A stretch of 43,013 nt of DNA, taken from positions 1 to 43,013 of the forward strand of contig JAITMS010000035.1 of assembly GCA_031277255.1 (NCBI GenBank). Reading direction: 5' to 3'. This document shows, in pieces, positions 8,939 to 18,600 of this stretch. Position 1 is the first letter of the stretch. Every line of letters begins with the position of its first letter. The notes under the pieces are model-generated. The model saw nothing but the letters and a program-made list of their open reading frames with translations, was not told where the DNA came from and made no database searches. The stretch is from Azonexus sp. (GTDB lineage Bacteria; Pseudomonadota; Gammaproteobacteria; Burkholderiales; Rhodocyclaceae). The translations under genes and the position numbers were made by a program.

Positions 8939-10009
8939 TCACCGCCCTCTGGGCTTGGCGCGCAGGTATTGGTTCGGCCAGCTTGCCTCGACCCCCAGTT
9001 GGCGGGCGGCTTGCAGTGGCCAGAAGGGGTTGCGCAGGATTTCGCGGCCAATCAGGATGAGGTCGGCGCGGCCTTCGTCCAGAATGGCCTGGGCTTCTGT
9101 CGCTTCGGTAATCAGGCCGACGGCGGAAACCGTGACTTCGGCTTCACGGCGGACCTGCGCTGCGAATGGCACCTGAAAGCCCGGCCCGGCGGGGATTTTG
9201 GCTGAGGCGGTGACGCCGGATGTGGAAATGTCAAAGAGATCGACGCCATCGTTTTTCAACAGGCGGCACAGTTCCACCGTCTGCTCGGCGTCCCAGCCGC
9301 CGTCGACCCAATCGGTGGCGGAAAGGCGGATCAGGAGCGGCAGGTGATCCGGCCACTCGGCGCGGACGGCGGCGGTGACTTGCCGCGTCAGCCGGATGCG
9401 GTTCTCGAAGCTGCCGCCGTAGTCGTCGCTGCGCTGGTTGGCGAGCGGCGAGAGGAATTGATGCAGCAGATAACCATGCGCGGCGTGAATTTCGACCGCC
9501 TTGAACCCGGCCTGGCGGGCGCGCCGGGTAGCGACGGCAAAGGCGGCGATGATCTCGGCGATGGCGGCCTGGTCGAGTTCCCGTGGCGCGGCATAGCCTT
9601 CAAAGGCGATTGCCGAAGGGCCGACGGTGGTCCAGCCGCCCGCTGCCGCCGGTAGCGAGACTTGTTCTTCCCAGCCGCGGCCAATGCTGGCTTTGCGCCC
9701 GGCGTGGGCAAGCTGGATGGCCGGAACGCTGCCCTGACTTTCGATCACCCGGACGAGGCGGGCCAGCGGCTCGATCTGGGCGTCTGCCCACAAGCCCAGG
9801 TCGCCCAGGCTGATGCGCCCTTCCGGCGTCACCGAGGTCGCTTCGATGATGACCAGCCCGGCCCCGCCGACGGCGCGGCAGCCGTAATGCTGTACATGCC
9901 AGTCGTTGGCGAGGCCATCGACGGCGGAATACTGGCACATCGGCGGCATGCCGATGCGGTTGGGCAAGCTCACGCTACGGAGTTGCAGCGGGTCGAACAG
10001 GCTGGGCAT
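8939..10009 (-). CDS. NADH:flavin oxidoreductase, Old Yellow Enzyme family (YqjM-like)
   Basis: An FMN-dependent ene-reductase of 356 residues that reduces activated C=C bonds using NAD(P)H. The N-terminus LPNRIGMPPMCQYSA carries C25 and Y27, the pattern of the YqjM (thermophilic-like) subgroup. The HAAHGYLLHQFLSP segment supplies the substrate-binding histidines. The phosphate-binding end is RADLILIGREILRNPFWP. I placed the start at 10009 because CAGGAGAC stands just before it. An upstream in-frame ATG at 10057 would only add residues unlike the family. The physiological substrate cannot be told from sequence. Confidence 0.92.
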   Translation of the reverse strand: MPSLFDPLQLRSVSLPNRIGMPPMCQYSAVDGLANDWHVQHYGCRAVGGAGLVIIEATSVTPEGRISLGDLGLWADAQIEPLARLVRVIESQGSVPAIQLAHAGRKASIGRGWEEQVSLPAAAGGWTTVGPSAIAFEGYAAPRELDQAAIAEIIAAFAVATRRARQAGFKAVEIHAAHGYLLHQFLSPLANQRSDDYGGSFENRIRLTRQVTAAVRAEWPDHLPLLIRLSATDWVDGGWDAEQTVELCRLLKNDGVDLFDISTSGVTASAKIPAGPGFQVPFAAQVRREAEVTVSAVGLITEATEAQAILDEGRADLILIGREILRNPFWPLQAARQLGVEASWPNQYLRAKPRGR

Positions 10010-10063
10010 GAAAAGTCTCCTGAGCAAAGGGTTGAAGTCGATCTGAGCTTGCCGCATTGTAAA

Positions 10064-10161
10064 TCAGAGGACAGAGGACAGAGGGGTAGTCTGTTGCGCT
10101 GGCTCCCGCCAGCGGATAATGACTGATTACTGAACACCTCTCCGTCTTCTGTCCTCTGATA
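10064..10161. repeat. Palindromic repeat (family 2), copy B
   Basis: The outer arms are TCAGAGGACAGAGGACAG and TCTTCTGTCCTCTGA. A GCTGGCTCCCGCCAGC hairpin lies inside. It occupies almost all of the gap between the divergent oxidoreductase and mrpA genes, so it may overlap their promoters. It matches the arms of the copy at 6651-6746. Confidence 0.7.
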
Positions 10162-10174
10162 TAGACTCGCCGCT

Positions 10175-13075
10175 ATGGTTTTGCTCCTGATCGTTTCACT
10201 CCCCTTCATCGGCAGCCTGTGCGCTGCCTTGCTGCCCGCCAATGCGCGCAATGCGGAAGCCTGGCTGGCGGGGATCATTGCGTTGGCGGTGACGCTGCTG
10301 GCGGCTTGCCAGTATCCGCAACTGGCGGTTGAGGGCGTGTTGCGGCTGGATCTGCCGTGGTCGCCGACGCTGGGTCTTGATTTTCAGTTGCGCATGGATG
10401 GCTTCGCCTGGCTGTTTACCCTGCTGGTGGCGCTGATCGGGCTGCTGGTGGTGATTTACGCCCGTTACTACATGTCGCCCGCCGATCCGGTGCCGCGCTT
10501 TTTTTCCTTCTTCCTCGCCTTCATGGGGGCCATGCTCGGCGTCGTGCTTTCCGGCAATCTGCTGCAACTGGCAATGTTCTGGGAATTGACCAGTCTGGTT
10601 TCGTTCATGCTGATCGCTTATTGGCACCATCGCAGCGACGCCCGCACCGGGGCGCGGATGGCTTTGATCGTCACCGGTACGGGCGGCCTTGCGCTGCTTG
10701 CTGGCGTCTTGCTGATCGGCCACATCGTCGGCAGTTACGATCTTGACGCAGTGCTGGCGGCGAGCGGGGAGATCAAGGCGCATCCGTGGTATCCGGCCAT
10801 CGTCGCCCTCGTGGCGCTGGGGGCGTTGACCAAAAGCGCCCAGTTCCCTTTCCATTTCTGGCTGCCGCACGCAATGGCCGCGCCGACGCCGGTTTCGGCC
10901 TATCTGCATTCGGCGACCATGGTCAAGGCGGGCGTGTTCTTGCTTGCCCGGCTGTGGCCGGTGCTGGCGGGCAGTGATTTGTGGTTCTGGCTGATTGGCG
11001 GCGCCGGGCTGCTGACGCTGTTGATCGGCGGCTATCTGGCGCTCTTTCAGAACGACCTCAAAGGCGTGCTGGCTTATTCGACCATCAGCCACCTCGGCCT
11101 CATCACCCTGCTGCTTGGCATGAATAGCGAATTGGCGCTGGTCGCCGCCGTTTTCCACATGGTCAATCACGCCACGTTCAAGGCTTCGCTGTTCATGGCC
11201 GCCGGTATCGTCGACCACGAAACCGGCACCCGCGACATCAACCGTCTTTCCGGCCTCTACCGGGCGATGCCGATCACGGCGACGCTGGCTCTGGTCGCTG
11301 CCGCCGCGATGGCGGGCGTGCCGCTGTTGAACGGCTTTTTGTCGAAGGAGATGTTCTTTGCCGAAACGGTGTTTCTTGGCCGCCCGGAGTGGCAACGCCT
11401 GCTCCTGCCGGTGGCGGCGACTCTGGCCGGGATGTTGAGCGTGGCGTATTCGCTGCGCTTCATTCATCAGGTGTTCTTCGGCCAACCCACCGCCGATCTG
11501 CCGCATCAGCCGCACGATCCGGCGCGCTGGATGCTGCTGCCCTCGGCCTTGCTGGTCGCCGCCTGCCTGCTGGTCGGCATTCTGCCCGGCGCAACGGTCG
11601 GCCCCTATCTGCGGACGGCGACCGACGCCCTGCTCGGCCCGGCGGCCCCGGCCTACAGCCTGGCCGTCTGGCATGGCCTCAATCTGCCGCTGTACATGAG
11701 CGTGACGGCGCTGTTCGGCGGCTTCATGCTCTACCTGCCGTGCATCGGGCGGAAGAACGAGCGGATTCCGCTGCTCGGCAGGTTCGATGGCAAAAAAATC
11801 TTCAACCGGCTGCTCGTCATGGTGATGAACCGATCCGGCTGGCTGCTCGGCTATCTGACCTCGACACGGCTGCAAACGCAGATTCTCGTCATTCTGCTGG
11901 TCGCCCTGGGCGGCAGCCTGCTGCCCTTTGCCGATGGCCTGCTGCTGTTCGGCAACGCGCCGCTGACCGCGCCCGACCCGGCTTTTGCCCTGTTGTGGAT
12001 AGTCGGCGCTGTCTGCGCCGTGGCCGCCGCCTGGCAGGCCAAGCTGCACCGGTTGGCGGCGCTGATTCTGGCGGGCGGCGCCGGGCTGGCGACGAGTCTC
12101 ACCTTCGTCTGGTTTTCCGCCCCCGATCTGGCGCTGACGCAACTGGCGGTGGAAGTCGTCACCGCCGTCTTGATCCTCCTCGGCCTGCGCTGGCTGCCGC
12201 CGCGCGACGCCCGTTTCCAGACCGGCCAGGAAGCGCCGCGCGTCCATCTGCGCCGCCTGCGCGACGGCTTCCTGGCGCTGGCCGGGGGCGGCGGCCTGGC
12301 GGCGCTGACTTACGCCATGCTGACCCGCCCGGCAGTGGACGGCATCGCGCCTTTTTTCGTCGAGCAAGCCTTGCCGCAGGGCGGCGGCTTGAATGTGGTC
12401 AATGTCATTCTGGTCGATTTTCGCGGCTTCGACACCTTTGGCGAAATCACCGTGGTGGCCATTGTCGCGCTGACCGTGTACGCGCTCCTGCGGCGTTTTC
12501 GCCCGGCCCCGGAAAGCCTCGCCCGGCCTGAGCAGCAGCGCGAGCAGGGCAGCCCGCCGGGCAGCGGCGCGCCCGATCTCAAAGCCAGCCTGCCGGTTGG
12601 CGACCTGATGCTGCCCGCCGTCCTCGTCCGCCTGCTGTTGCCGCTTGCCCTGGTGATTTCCGTCTTCTTTCTGCTACGCGGCCACAATGCGCCGGGCGGC
12701 GGCTTCGTCGGCGGCCTGGTCTTTGCGACGGCGCTCATTCTGCAATACATCGTCAGCGGCACGCAGTGGGTCGAAGCGCGGCTGCGGATTCTGCCGCTCT
12801 ACTGGATGGCTGGCGGTCTGCTCGCCGCCGCCGCCGCGGGCATCATCGGCGCTGCCTTTGGCAACCCCGGCGGCGCGCCCTTCCTCACCGCCCAGTCCTG
12901 GCACGGCAGCCTGCCGCTGGTCGGCGACATTCATCTCTCAACCGTGCTGCTGTTCGATGTCGGCGTCTACCTGCTGGTCGTCGGCGCCACCGTGCTGATG
13001 CTGGTCGCCATCGCCCACCAGTCGCTGCGCGGCCTTCATCGTGACCCCAGCCGCGACGCCGGAGGAAGCGCCTGA
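10175..13075 (+). CDS. mrpA: Mrp-type Na+(K+)/H+ antiporter subunit A with fused B domain
   Basis: The largest membrane subunit of the multisubunit cation/proton antiporter, 966 residues. The first ~500 residues are a proton-pumping module related to NuoL/ND5, with MFWELTSLVSF and TKSAQFPFHFWLPHAM carrying the key glutamate and lysine. The C-terminal half follows the MrpA-specific extension. From about residue 800 it is an MnhB domain (LLRGHNAPGGGFVGG), so subunit B is fused here and no separate mrpB exists. The stop overlaps the start of mrpC by one base. The rest of the complex (D-G) is encoded 10 kb downstream, past an insertion. Confidence 0.94.
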   Translation: MVLLLIVSLPFIGSLCAALLPANARNAEAWLAGIIALAVTLLAACQYPQLAVEGVLRLDLPWSPTLGLDFQLRMDGFAWLFTLLVALIGLLVVIYARYYMSPADPVPRFFSFFLAFMGAMLGVVLSGNLLQLAMFWELTSLVSFMLIAYWHHRSDARTGARMALIVTGTGGLALLAGVLLIGHIVGSYDLDAVLAASGEIKAHPWYPAIVALVALGALTKSAQFPFHFWLPHAMAAPTPVSAYLHSATMVKAGVFLLARLWPVLAGSDLWFWLIGGAGLLTLLIGGYLALFQNDLKGVLAYSTISHLGLITLLLGMNSELALVAAVFHMVNHATFKASLFMAAGIVDHETGTRDINRLSGLYRAMPITATLALVAAAAMAGVPLLNGFLSKEMFFAETVFLGRPEWQRLLLPVAATLAGMLSVAYSLRFIHQVFFGQPTADLPHQPHDPARWMLLPSALLVAACLLVGILPGATVGPYLRTATDALLGPAAPAYSLAVWHGLNLPLYMSVTALFGGFMLYLPCIGRKNERIPLLGRFDGKKIFNRLLVMVMNRSGWLLGYLTSTRLQTQILVILLVALGGSLLPFADGLLLFGNAPLTAPDPAFALLWIVGAVCAVAAAWQAKLHRLAALILAGGAGLATSLTFVWFSAPDLALTQLAVEVVTAVLILLGLRWLPPRDARFQTGQEAPRVHLRRLRDGFLALAGGGGLAALTYAMLTRPAVDGIAPFFVEQALPQGGGLNVVNVILVDFRGFDTFGEITVVAIVALTVYALLRRFRPAPESLARPEQQREQGSPPGSGAPDLKASLPVGDLMLPAVLVRLLLPLALVISVFFLLRGHNAPGGGFVGGLVFATALILQYIVSGTQWVEARLRILPLYWMAGGLLAAAAAGIIGAAFGNPGGAPFLTAQSWHGSLPLVGDIHLSTVLLFDVGVYLLVVGATVLMLVAIAHQSLRGLHRDPSRDAGGSA

Positions 13076-13422
13076 TGGAACTGATTTTTTCGCTGGCCGT
13101 CGGCGTCATGGCCGCTTCCGGCATTTACCTGATCCTGCGCCCGCGCACCTTTCAGGTCATCATCGGCCTCTCGCTCCTGGCTTACGCCGTCAACCTGTTC
13201 ATCTTCGGCATGGGCCGCCTGAAGCTGGCCATGCCGCCGGTCATCAATCCGGCGCAGGGCAGCAATCCGGCCCTCTACACCGACCCGCTGCCGCAAGCCC
13301 TGGTGCTGACCGCCATCGTCATCGGCTTTGCCACCACCGCCCTGTTTCTCGTCGTCCTCCTCGCCGCGCGGGGTTTCTCCGGCACCGACCACGTCGATGG
13401 CCGCGAGCCGGAGGGGAAATGA
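13075..13422 (+). CDS. mrpC: Mrp antiporter subunit C
   Basis: A protein of 115 residues with three membrane helices, related to NuoK. It contains the subunit C patterns GIYLILRPRTFQVIIGLSLL and PLPQALVLTAIVIGFATTA, and ends with GTDHVDG. It overlaps mrpA by a base (TGATG). In intact operons mrpD normally follows directly; here aldo-keto reductase and defence genes intervene. Confidence 0.95.
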   Translation: MELIFSLAVGVMAASGIYLILRPRTFQVIIGLSLLAYAVNLFIFGMGRLKLAMPPVINPAQGSNPALYTDPLPQALVLTAIVIGFATTALFLVVLLAARGFSGTDHVDGREPEGK

Positions 13423-13491
13423 GGAAGATCAACCGTAACACCCAACCCGGCCAGAAAGCTGATTCTGGCTGATGACCTGAAGGAGACTCCC

Positions 13492-14454
13492 ATGCAAACA
13501 CGCCCCCTTGGCCGCTCCGGCCTCTCTGTCTCGCCGCTCTGCTTCGGCGGCAACGTATTCGGCTGGACGGTCGATGAGGCCGCCTCGTTCCACCTGCTCG
13601 ACGCCTGGCTCGACGCCGGTTTCAACTTCATCGACACCGCCGACGTCTATTCGACATGGATTCCCGGCCATGTCGGCGGTGAATCGGAAACGGTCATCGG
13701 CAAATGGCTGCGCGCCAGCGGCAAGCGCCAGCGCATCGTGCTCGCCACCAAGGTCGGGGTGTCGATGGGCGAAGGCAAACGCGGCCTGTCGCCCGCCTAC
13801 ATCCGGCAGGCGGTGGAAGATTCGCTGCGCCGCCTGCAAACCGACCACATCGACCTGTATCAGGCGCACGAGGACGACCCCAACACACCGCTCGCCGACA
13901 CCCTCGGCGCTTTCGCCGACCTCATCGCCGCTGGCAAGGTGCGCGCCATCGGCGCTTCCAACTACAGCCCCGAACGGCTGGCAGAGGCGCTAACGGTCGC
14001 CGAACGGCACAAGCTGCCGCGCTATGAAAGCCTGCAACCGCTCTACAACCTGTGCGACCGCAAAGCCTACGAGGCGGCGCTGGAGCCGCTGTGCGTCCGC
14101 CAGGGCCTCGGCGTCATCAACTACTACGCGCTCGCCTCCGGCTTTCTCACCGGCAAATACCGCAGCCCCGCCGACGCCGACAAAAGCGCGCGCGGCGGCG
14201 GCGTCGTGTCCACCTATCTCAACCCGCGCGGCCTCCGCATCCTCGCCGCGCTGGACAATGCCGCCGCCCAATACAACGCCACGCCGGGCCAGATCGCCCT
14301 GGCCTGGCAAATCGCCCGCCCCTCCATCACCGCACCGATTGCCAGCGCCTCCTCGATGCAACAACTGGGCGAACTGACAGCGGCGGCGCAACTCAAACTC
14401 GACGCCGCCACCATCGCCGCGCTCGATGCGGCGAGCGCGGAAGCAAACCAGTAA
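13492..14454 (+). CDS. Aldo/keto reductase
   Basis: A TIM-barrel NADPH-dependent oxidoreductase of 320 residues acting on aldehydes or ketones. The catalytic tetrad is complete: D48, Y53, K87 and H126. The C-terminal part SASSMQQLGEL is the usual cofactor-phosphate region. An AGGAG ribosome site precedes ATG. Base composition resembles the host genes rather than the AT-richer defence genes after it. It stands directly after mrpC, at the point where mrpD would be expected. The natural substrate is not evident. Confidence 0.92.
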   Translation: MQTRPLGRSGLSVSPLCFGGNVFGWTVDEAASFHLLDAWLDAGFNFIDTADVYSTWIPGHVGGESETVIGKWLRASGKRQRIVLATKVGVSMGEGKRGLSPAYIRQAVEDSLRRLQTDHIDLYQAHEDDPNTPLADTLGAFADLIAAGKVRAIGASNYSPERLAEALTVAERHKLPRYESLQPLYNLCDRKAYEAALEPLCVRQGLGVINYYALASGFLTGKYRSPADADKSARGGGVVSTYLNPRGLRILAALDNAAAQYNATPGQIALAWQIARPSITAPIASASSMQQLGELTAAAQLKLDAATIAALDAASAEANQ

Positions 14455-14481
14455 TCCATCTCACCAGCCAGGAGTCCCGCC

Positions 14482-14766
14482 ATGGAAACCGCGCTGAGAA
14501 TCAGAAACATCCTGTTCAAAGCCTTCTGCCTCAATTTCGTGCTCATCGTCGTGGCCTGGCTGGCGTCATGGAGCGGCATTGTCGCCAGCCTGATGACAGC
14601 CTTTTTCGGCTTCAGCGCCAGCGAAACCCAAATGTACATGGCCCACCTGATCGGCTTCTGGAAAATCCTCAACGCCGTCTTCTTCCTCATTCCCGCCGTG
14701 GCGATTCACTGGGAATACAAACTCATTCACACATCAGAGAAATCGAGGGAGAGAAATCGAACATGA
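14482..14766 (+). CDS. Small inner-membrane protein, uncharacterised
   Basis: A protein of 94 residues with two clear hydrophobic helices (about 12-45 and 55-78), separated by a GFSASETQMYMAHLIGFWK loop. It resembles a family of small two-helix membrane proteins (I think DUF6868, not certain). A CCAGGAG site precedes ATG. It follows the aldo-keto reductase by 27 bases and marks the last host-like base composition before the defence block. Confidence 0.7.
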   Translation: METALRIRNILFKAFCLNFVLIVVAWLASWSGIVASLMTAFFGFSASETQMYMAHLIGFWKILNAVFFLIPAVAIHWEYKLIHTSEKSRERNRT

Positions 14767-14770
14767 TGGA

Positions 14771-14801
14771 TTGTCGTAAAATTTGCCAAGAAGGCTATAT
14801 T
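14771..14801 (+). promoter_or_regulatory. Possible promoter for the defence block
   Basis: TTGTCG (14771-14776) and TATATT (14796-14801) lie 19 bases apart in the AT-rich stretch just before hamA. The spacing is slightly long, so this is a weak candidate. Confidence 0.3.
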
Positions 14802-14872
14802 CAATCTTTCAACTGGCAACAAAAGATTGCTGGTGCTGAGTTTTTGGCAGTTATCCAACACAAGAGGGTAGT

Positions 14873-15676
14873 ATGAAGATGCCGCCAAGCCATGCACCAT
14901 GCTATCAGCTTGGAAAGCCACCTGTGACAGGTGTGGGACTTAATCTGTCTATCGAGCAATTGGAACAGCAACTTGCCGGGCCAGTAGCAACCTTGGTTTT
15001 TGATGATGCAGGTGCTCGGAGTCTTGGTGATCTGCTCAATGGTCTGGCCGATACCGAATTTTCCAAGGAAAACTTGGAAGTGCTATTGGCAGATGAGGCC
15101 GCGCCAGAAGACTGGCGTGTCGGCGAGGCATTGGCCGAGCATTACTTAAGCGAGCACCAAGACTGCTTCTTTCCATGGCCGGATGGAAGGGATGAGCGCA
15201 AACGTGGCTCCAGTTTGCCGGGAGCTGATCTTGTTGGTTTTGAAAATCACGCGGGCCGTGAGCGCTTCGCATTTGGCGAGGTCAAGACATCATCTCATGC
15301 AGATAATCCGCCGGGGGTAGTTTATGGACGGCATGGGCTGAAACAACAAATGGAAGATTTACGGAACCGCCGCGAGATACGTGATGGTCTGGTGCGTTAC
15401 CTGGGGCATCGGGCTGGAGGGGCGGCATGGCTTTCGCGTTACAAAACCGCGGCAACAACCTATCTCAATAACACCTGCGACGTGCACCTGTTCGGCATTC
15501 TGGTACGGGATGTTCCTCCTCATAAAGATGATTTGCGTGTGCGGGTCGGGGCGCTTGCCATAGGCTGTCCGGATACCATGACCATTGACCTGATTGCGCT
15601 TTATCTTCCTCTTGGAAGTATTGCCAATCTTCCAGCAAAAGTTGTCGCATCTCGTCAGCGTGGAGGTGAGGCATGA
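14873..15676 (+). CDS. hamA: HamA-like nuclease of a Hachiman-type defence system (DUF1837-like)
   Basis: A protein of 267 residues encoded directly upstream of, and overlapping, a large helicase gene. The core reads GADLVGFEN...FAFGEVKTS, a PD-(D/E)xK nuclease pattern with D119, E136 and K138, and a helix with glutamates (GEALAEHYLSE) before it. A DUF1837-type nuclease paired with an SF2 helicase is the definition of Hachiman (HamA/HamB) and of the related AbpA/AbpB pair. I base the call on this motif plus the gene pair, not on a search. In known systems HamB scans DNA and releases HamA to degrade it. Start ATG 14873 has GAGGG four bases ahead. Base composition is clearly AT-richer than the flanks, suggesting horizontal transfer. 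Confidence 0.78.
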   Translation: MKMPPSHAPCYQLGKPPVTGVGLNLSIEQLEQQLAGPVATLVFDDAGARSLGDLLNGLADTEFSKENLEVLLADEAAPEDWRVGEALAEHYLSEHQDCFFPWPDGRDERKRGSSLPGADLVGFENHAGRERFAFGEVKTSSHADNPPGVVYGRHGLKQQMEDLRNRREIRDGLVRYLGHRAGGAAWLSRYKTAATTYLNNTCDVHLFGILVRDVPPHKDDLRVRVGALAIGCPDTMTIDLIALYLPLGSIANLPAKVVASRQRGGEA

Positions 15677-18600
15677 ATCTGAAACAAGAGACGCTTGAAC
15701 GCCTTGAATTGCACTGGGCGATTGCTGCCATTTCTACCGATGAGCGTCAGCGTGCTAGTGAACTGGCGCAAGCCAACTTGGTGCAAAGGGCTGTGGGCCA
15801 CCAGTTGCATTTGTCAATCGACGATTCCGCCTATACAGAAGATTTGTTGAAGCGTGTAGCACTGGCCTATGAAATGACCGCCATCGAAGGCTTGCCTGCG
15901 TTTTTGAGCCAGTCTCCCGAACAAGATGATTTGCGTCTGCAATGTATCGCGGGGGCTTGGAAGGCATTTGGATTTCGTCGATTGATGTCTGTCCCATCTG
16001 CATCCGAAGAAAGAATTTTTCATGTACTGCACTTGGCGAGTCTGGCCTATTGTGGCGACCGTTGGTCGGACATTCGCCGCTGGTTTGCGGATAACAAAAC
16101 CGCTATTGCCGTGCCGTCAGTAGCCAGCCAGCCTTGGCATTTGCGTTTGCTGTACCGTCTGTTCGATTGCTGGGTGCGGTTGCTCCGTAAAAATGGCTGG
16201 GATGATCTCGACCGAATCCGGGAAATCGTTGCCGGACTGAGAGAGGATCAGCGTGAATATGAAAAATCCTCACTGAACAGCGGCTCGAATGCCGAGGATA
16301 GGGCAATGGCCCTACGCCTGATTGCGCTCTATCACTGGGCCAAAGCAACCGAGATGCTGGCTCGTTATGTTCTTCAAGGTGAGCCACGCGGTATTCATGT
16401 CGTGCTGGATAAACATTTTGAAGCGGCCACGGATGCCGCAACAGTTTGTGGTGATGCCTCACTGGAAATACTGATGCGCTGGCTTCATGCCAGCTCGCGC
16501 CAGATGGTTGCAGGTTCCTTGTGGTGGGTGGCGCATTCCATCAATTCCAGAGTGACTCGTTTCGTTGGCTCCGTGACCAAACAACAAGCAATGTTCGAAT
16601 TGCTGCCGCCACAACGAGCGGCACTTCAAGAGCAGGGGCTTTTGGATGCCGCTGCTACTGCCGTAGTCATTGATCTGCCAACGTCGGGTGGAAAAACACT
16701 GCTCGCCCAATTCCGCATTCTCCAAGCATTGAACCAGTTTGCCGAACAAGGCGGCTGGGTGGCCTATGTAGTGCCAACCAAGGCGCTGGGCAATCAGATT
16801 ACCCGACGGTTGCGCCGCGACTTCAGTCCAATTGGCATTCGGGTAGAGCAACTTACTGGAGCGGTGGAAATCGATGCCATCGAGGAAACCTTGCTGGCAT
16901 CGACAGAAACTGGCGACGCCAGAGCTTTCGACATACTGGTTGCGACACCGGAAAAATTGCAATTGGTTATCCGCAACAAAAGGGTAAGTCGTCCGCTATC
17001 GTTGATGGTGATGGACGAAGCGCACAACATGGAGAGTGAACAGCGCGGTCTGCGTATTGAATTGCTGCTTGCCACAATCAAGCAAGAATGTACTGGCACC
17101 AACTTCCTGTTGCTGATGCCATTCGTTGCACATGCTGATGCGCTGGCGCGTTGGCTGGCAAACGATCCGAAAGCCGGACGCTCTATCAGCGTTGGCACCA
17201 GCCCTTGGCGGCCCAATGAGCAATTGGTGGGTATGTTCCGAGTGAAGGCGGATAACTCGGTACGCGCTGGCTGGCGGTTGGAATTCGAGTCTTTGTTGAC
17301 CACACGCAAGACGATTGAATTGGCAGGTACGCATCCGGTTGGTGGCGTCAAGCCTTTGAATAATATTGCCAAGTCAAAGCTTCTCAAAGCAAATGGAGAA
17401 CAAAACGGCTTCAGCTTGCAAGCCGCCGCGATGGCAACCGTTTTTTCAAGTCGTGGAACCAGTATTGCGGTAGGAAGCGACCCACGCACGACATGGAGTA
17501 TGGCGCGAGAGACTATCAAAACCTTGCCGGTTATTGACCCCGTGCCTGAACGGATACAACTTGTTCAACGTTTCCTTGCGGCAGAGATCAGTCCGCAGTT
17601 CGAGTTAATCAAAATGCTTTCGCATGGTGTGGGTGTACACCATGCGGGTCTTTCCGACGAGATTCGCTCATTTATTGAATGGTTGACGGAAGAAGGAGAT
17701 ATAAAAGTTTTGTGTGCAACAACCACGTTAGCGCAGGGAATTAATTTTCCGGTTTCATCAGTATTTCTGGCAAAGCCAGAGTACAAACTAAGAAATTTTC
17801 CATTTGTTAAAAAAATGGCGACCAGGGAATTCTGGAATTTGGCTGGACGTGCCGGACGCATGAATCAAGACAGTGTGGGTGTGGTTGGCATTGCTGATGC
17901 CAACCGCGCCAATGAGGTTCGGCAATATGTCCGCGATGCTGCTGGGGAACTTGTCTCACAATTGGTCAGTGTCGTAGCTACATTGGATCAGGCCAGTGAT
18001 AGTGATGCGTTGTTGGGTGTGATCAACACCGAACAGTGGGAGGATTATCGTTGTTATGTAAATCACTTAGTTCATGAGATCGGCAATCTGGATCGTGTGA
18101 TTGCCAATGTGGAAAACTCACTCCGCAATACTTACGGTTATCGGGTTTTGCAAGAGTCAGCCGAAGGTCTGGTACGGGCACAAAAGTTGATTGAAGCGAC
18201 GAAACTTTATGCTCATAAGATTGCTGGTGAGCCGGGACGAGTGGCGCTTGCGGACAATACAGGTTTTTCGTTTGAAGGTGTCGGCAGAGCTTTGCATGGT
18301 ATCGGTGAGTTGAATCGTAATCTGACAACAGCGGATTTTTCGGTGGACAGGTTGTTTGGCAATGCATCTGGGATGTCTGACCTTTATGGCATCATGCTGA
18401 AGATTCCTCAATTGGCGCGAAGCCTTGAAGACATCACAGAAAGAGGGATAGAGCACCAACAACTGGCGGCCATTACCCGTGATTGGGTGGATGGCAAGAG
18501 TATTCAGGAAATTGCATTGACCTACTTTCGATCCGATCAAGACCAAACTCACGCCATAACAGAGGCATGTAAGGCTGTTTATCGCAATCTCATCAACAAT

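Noticed and set aside
10196-12367. Long minus-strand open frame opposite mrpA
   Set aside because: Rich in Q, R and H with no domain pattern; the plus-strand gene is certain.
14455-14872. Integrase, transposase or clear att site at the left edge of the defence block
   Set aside because: No such gene or convincing direct repeat was found at either edge, so no mobile element type is claimed.
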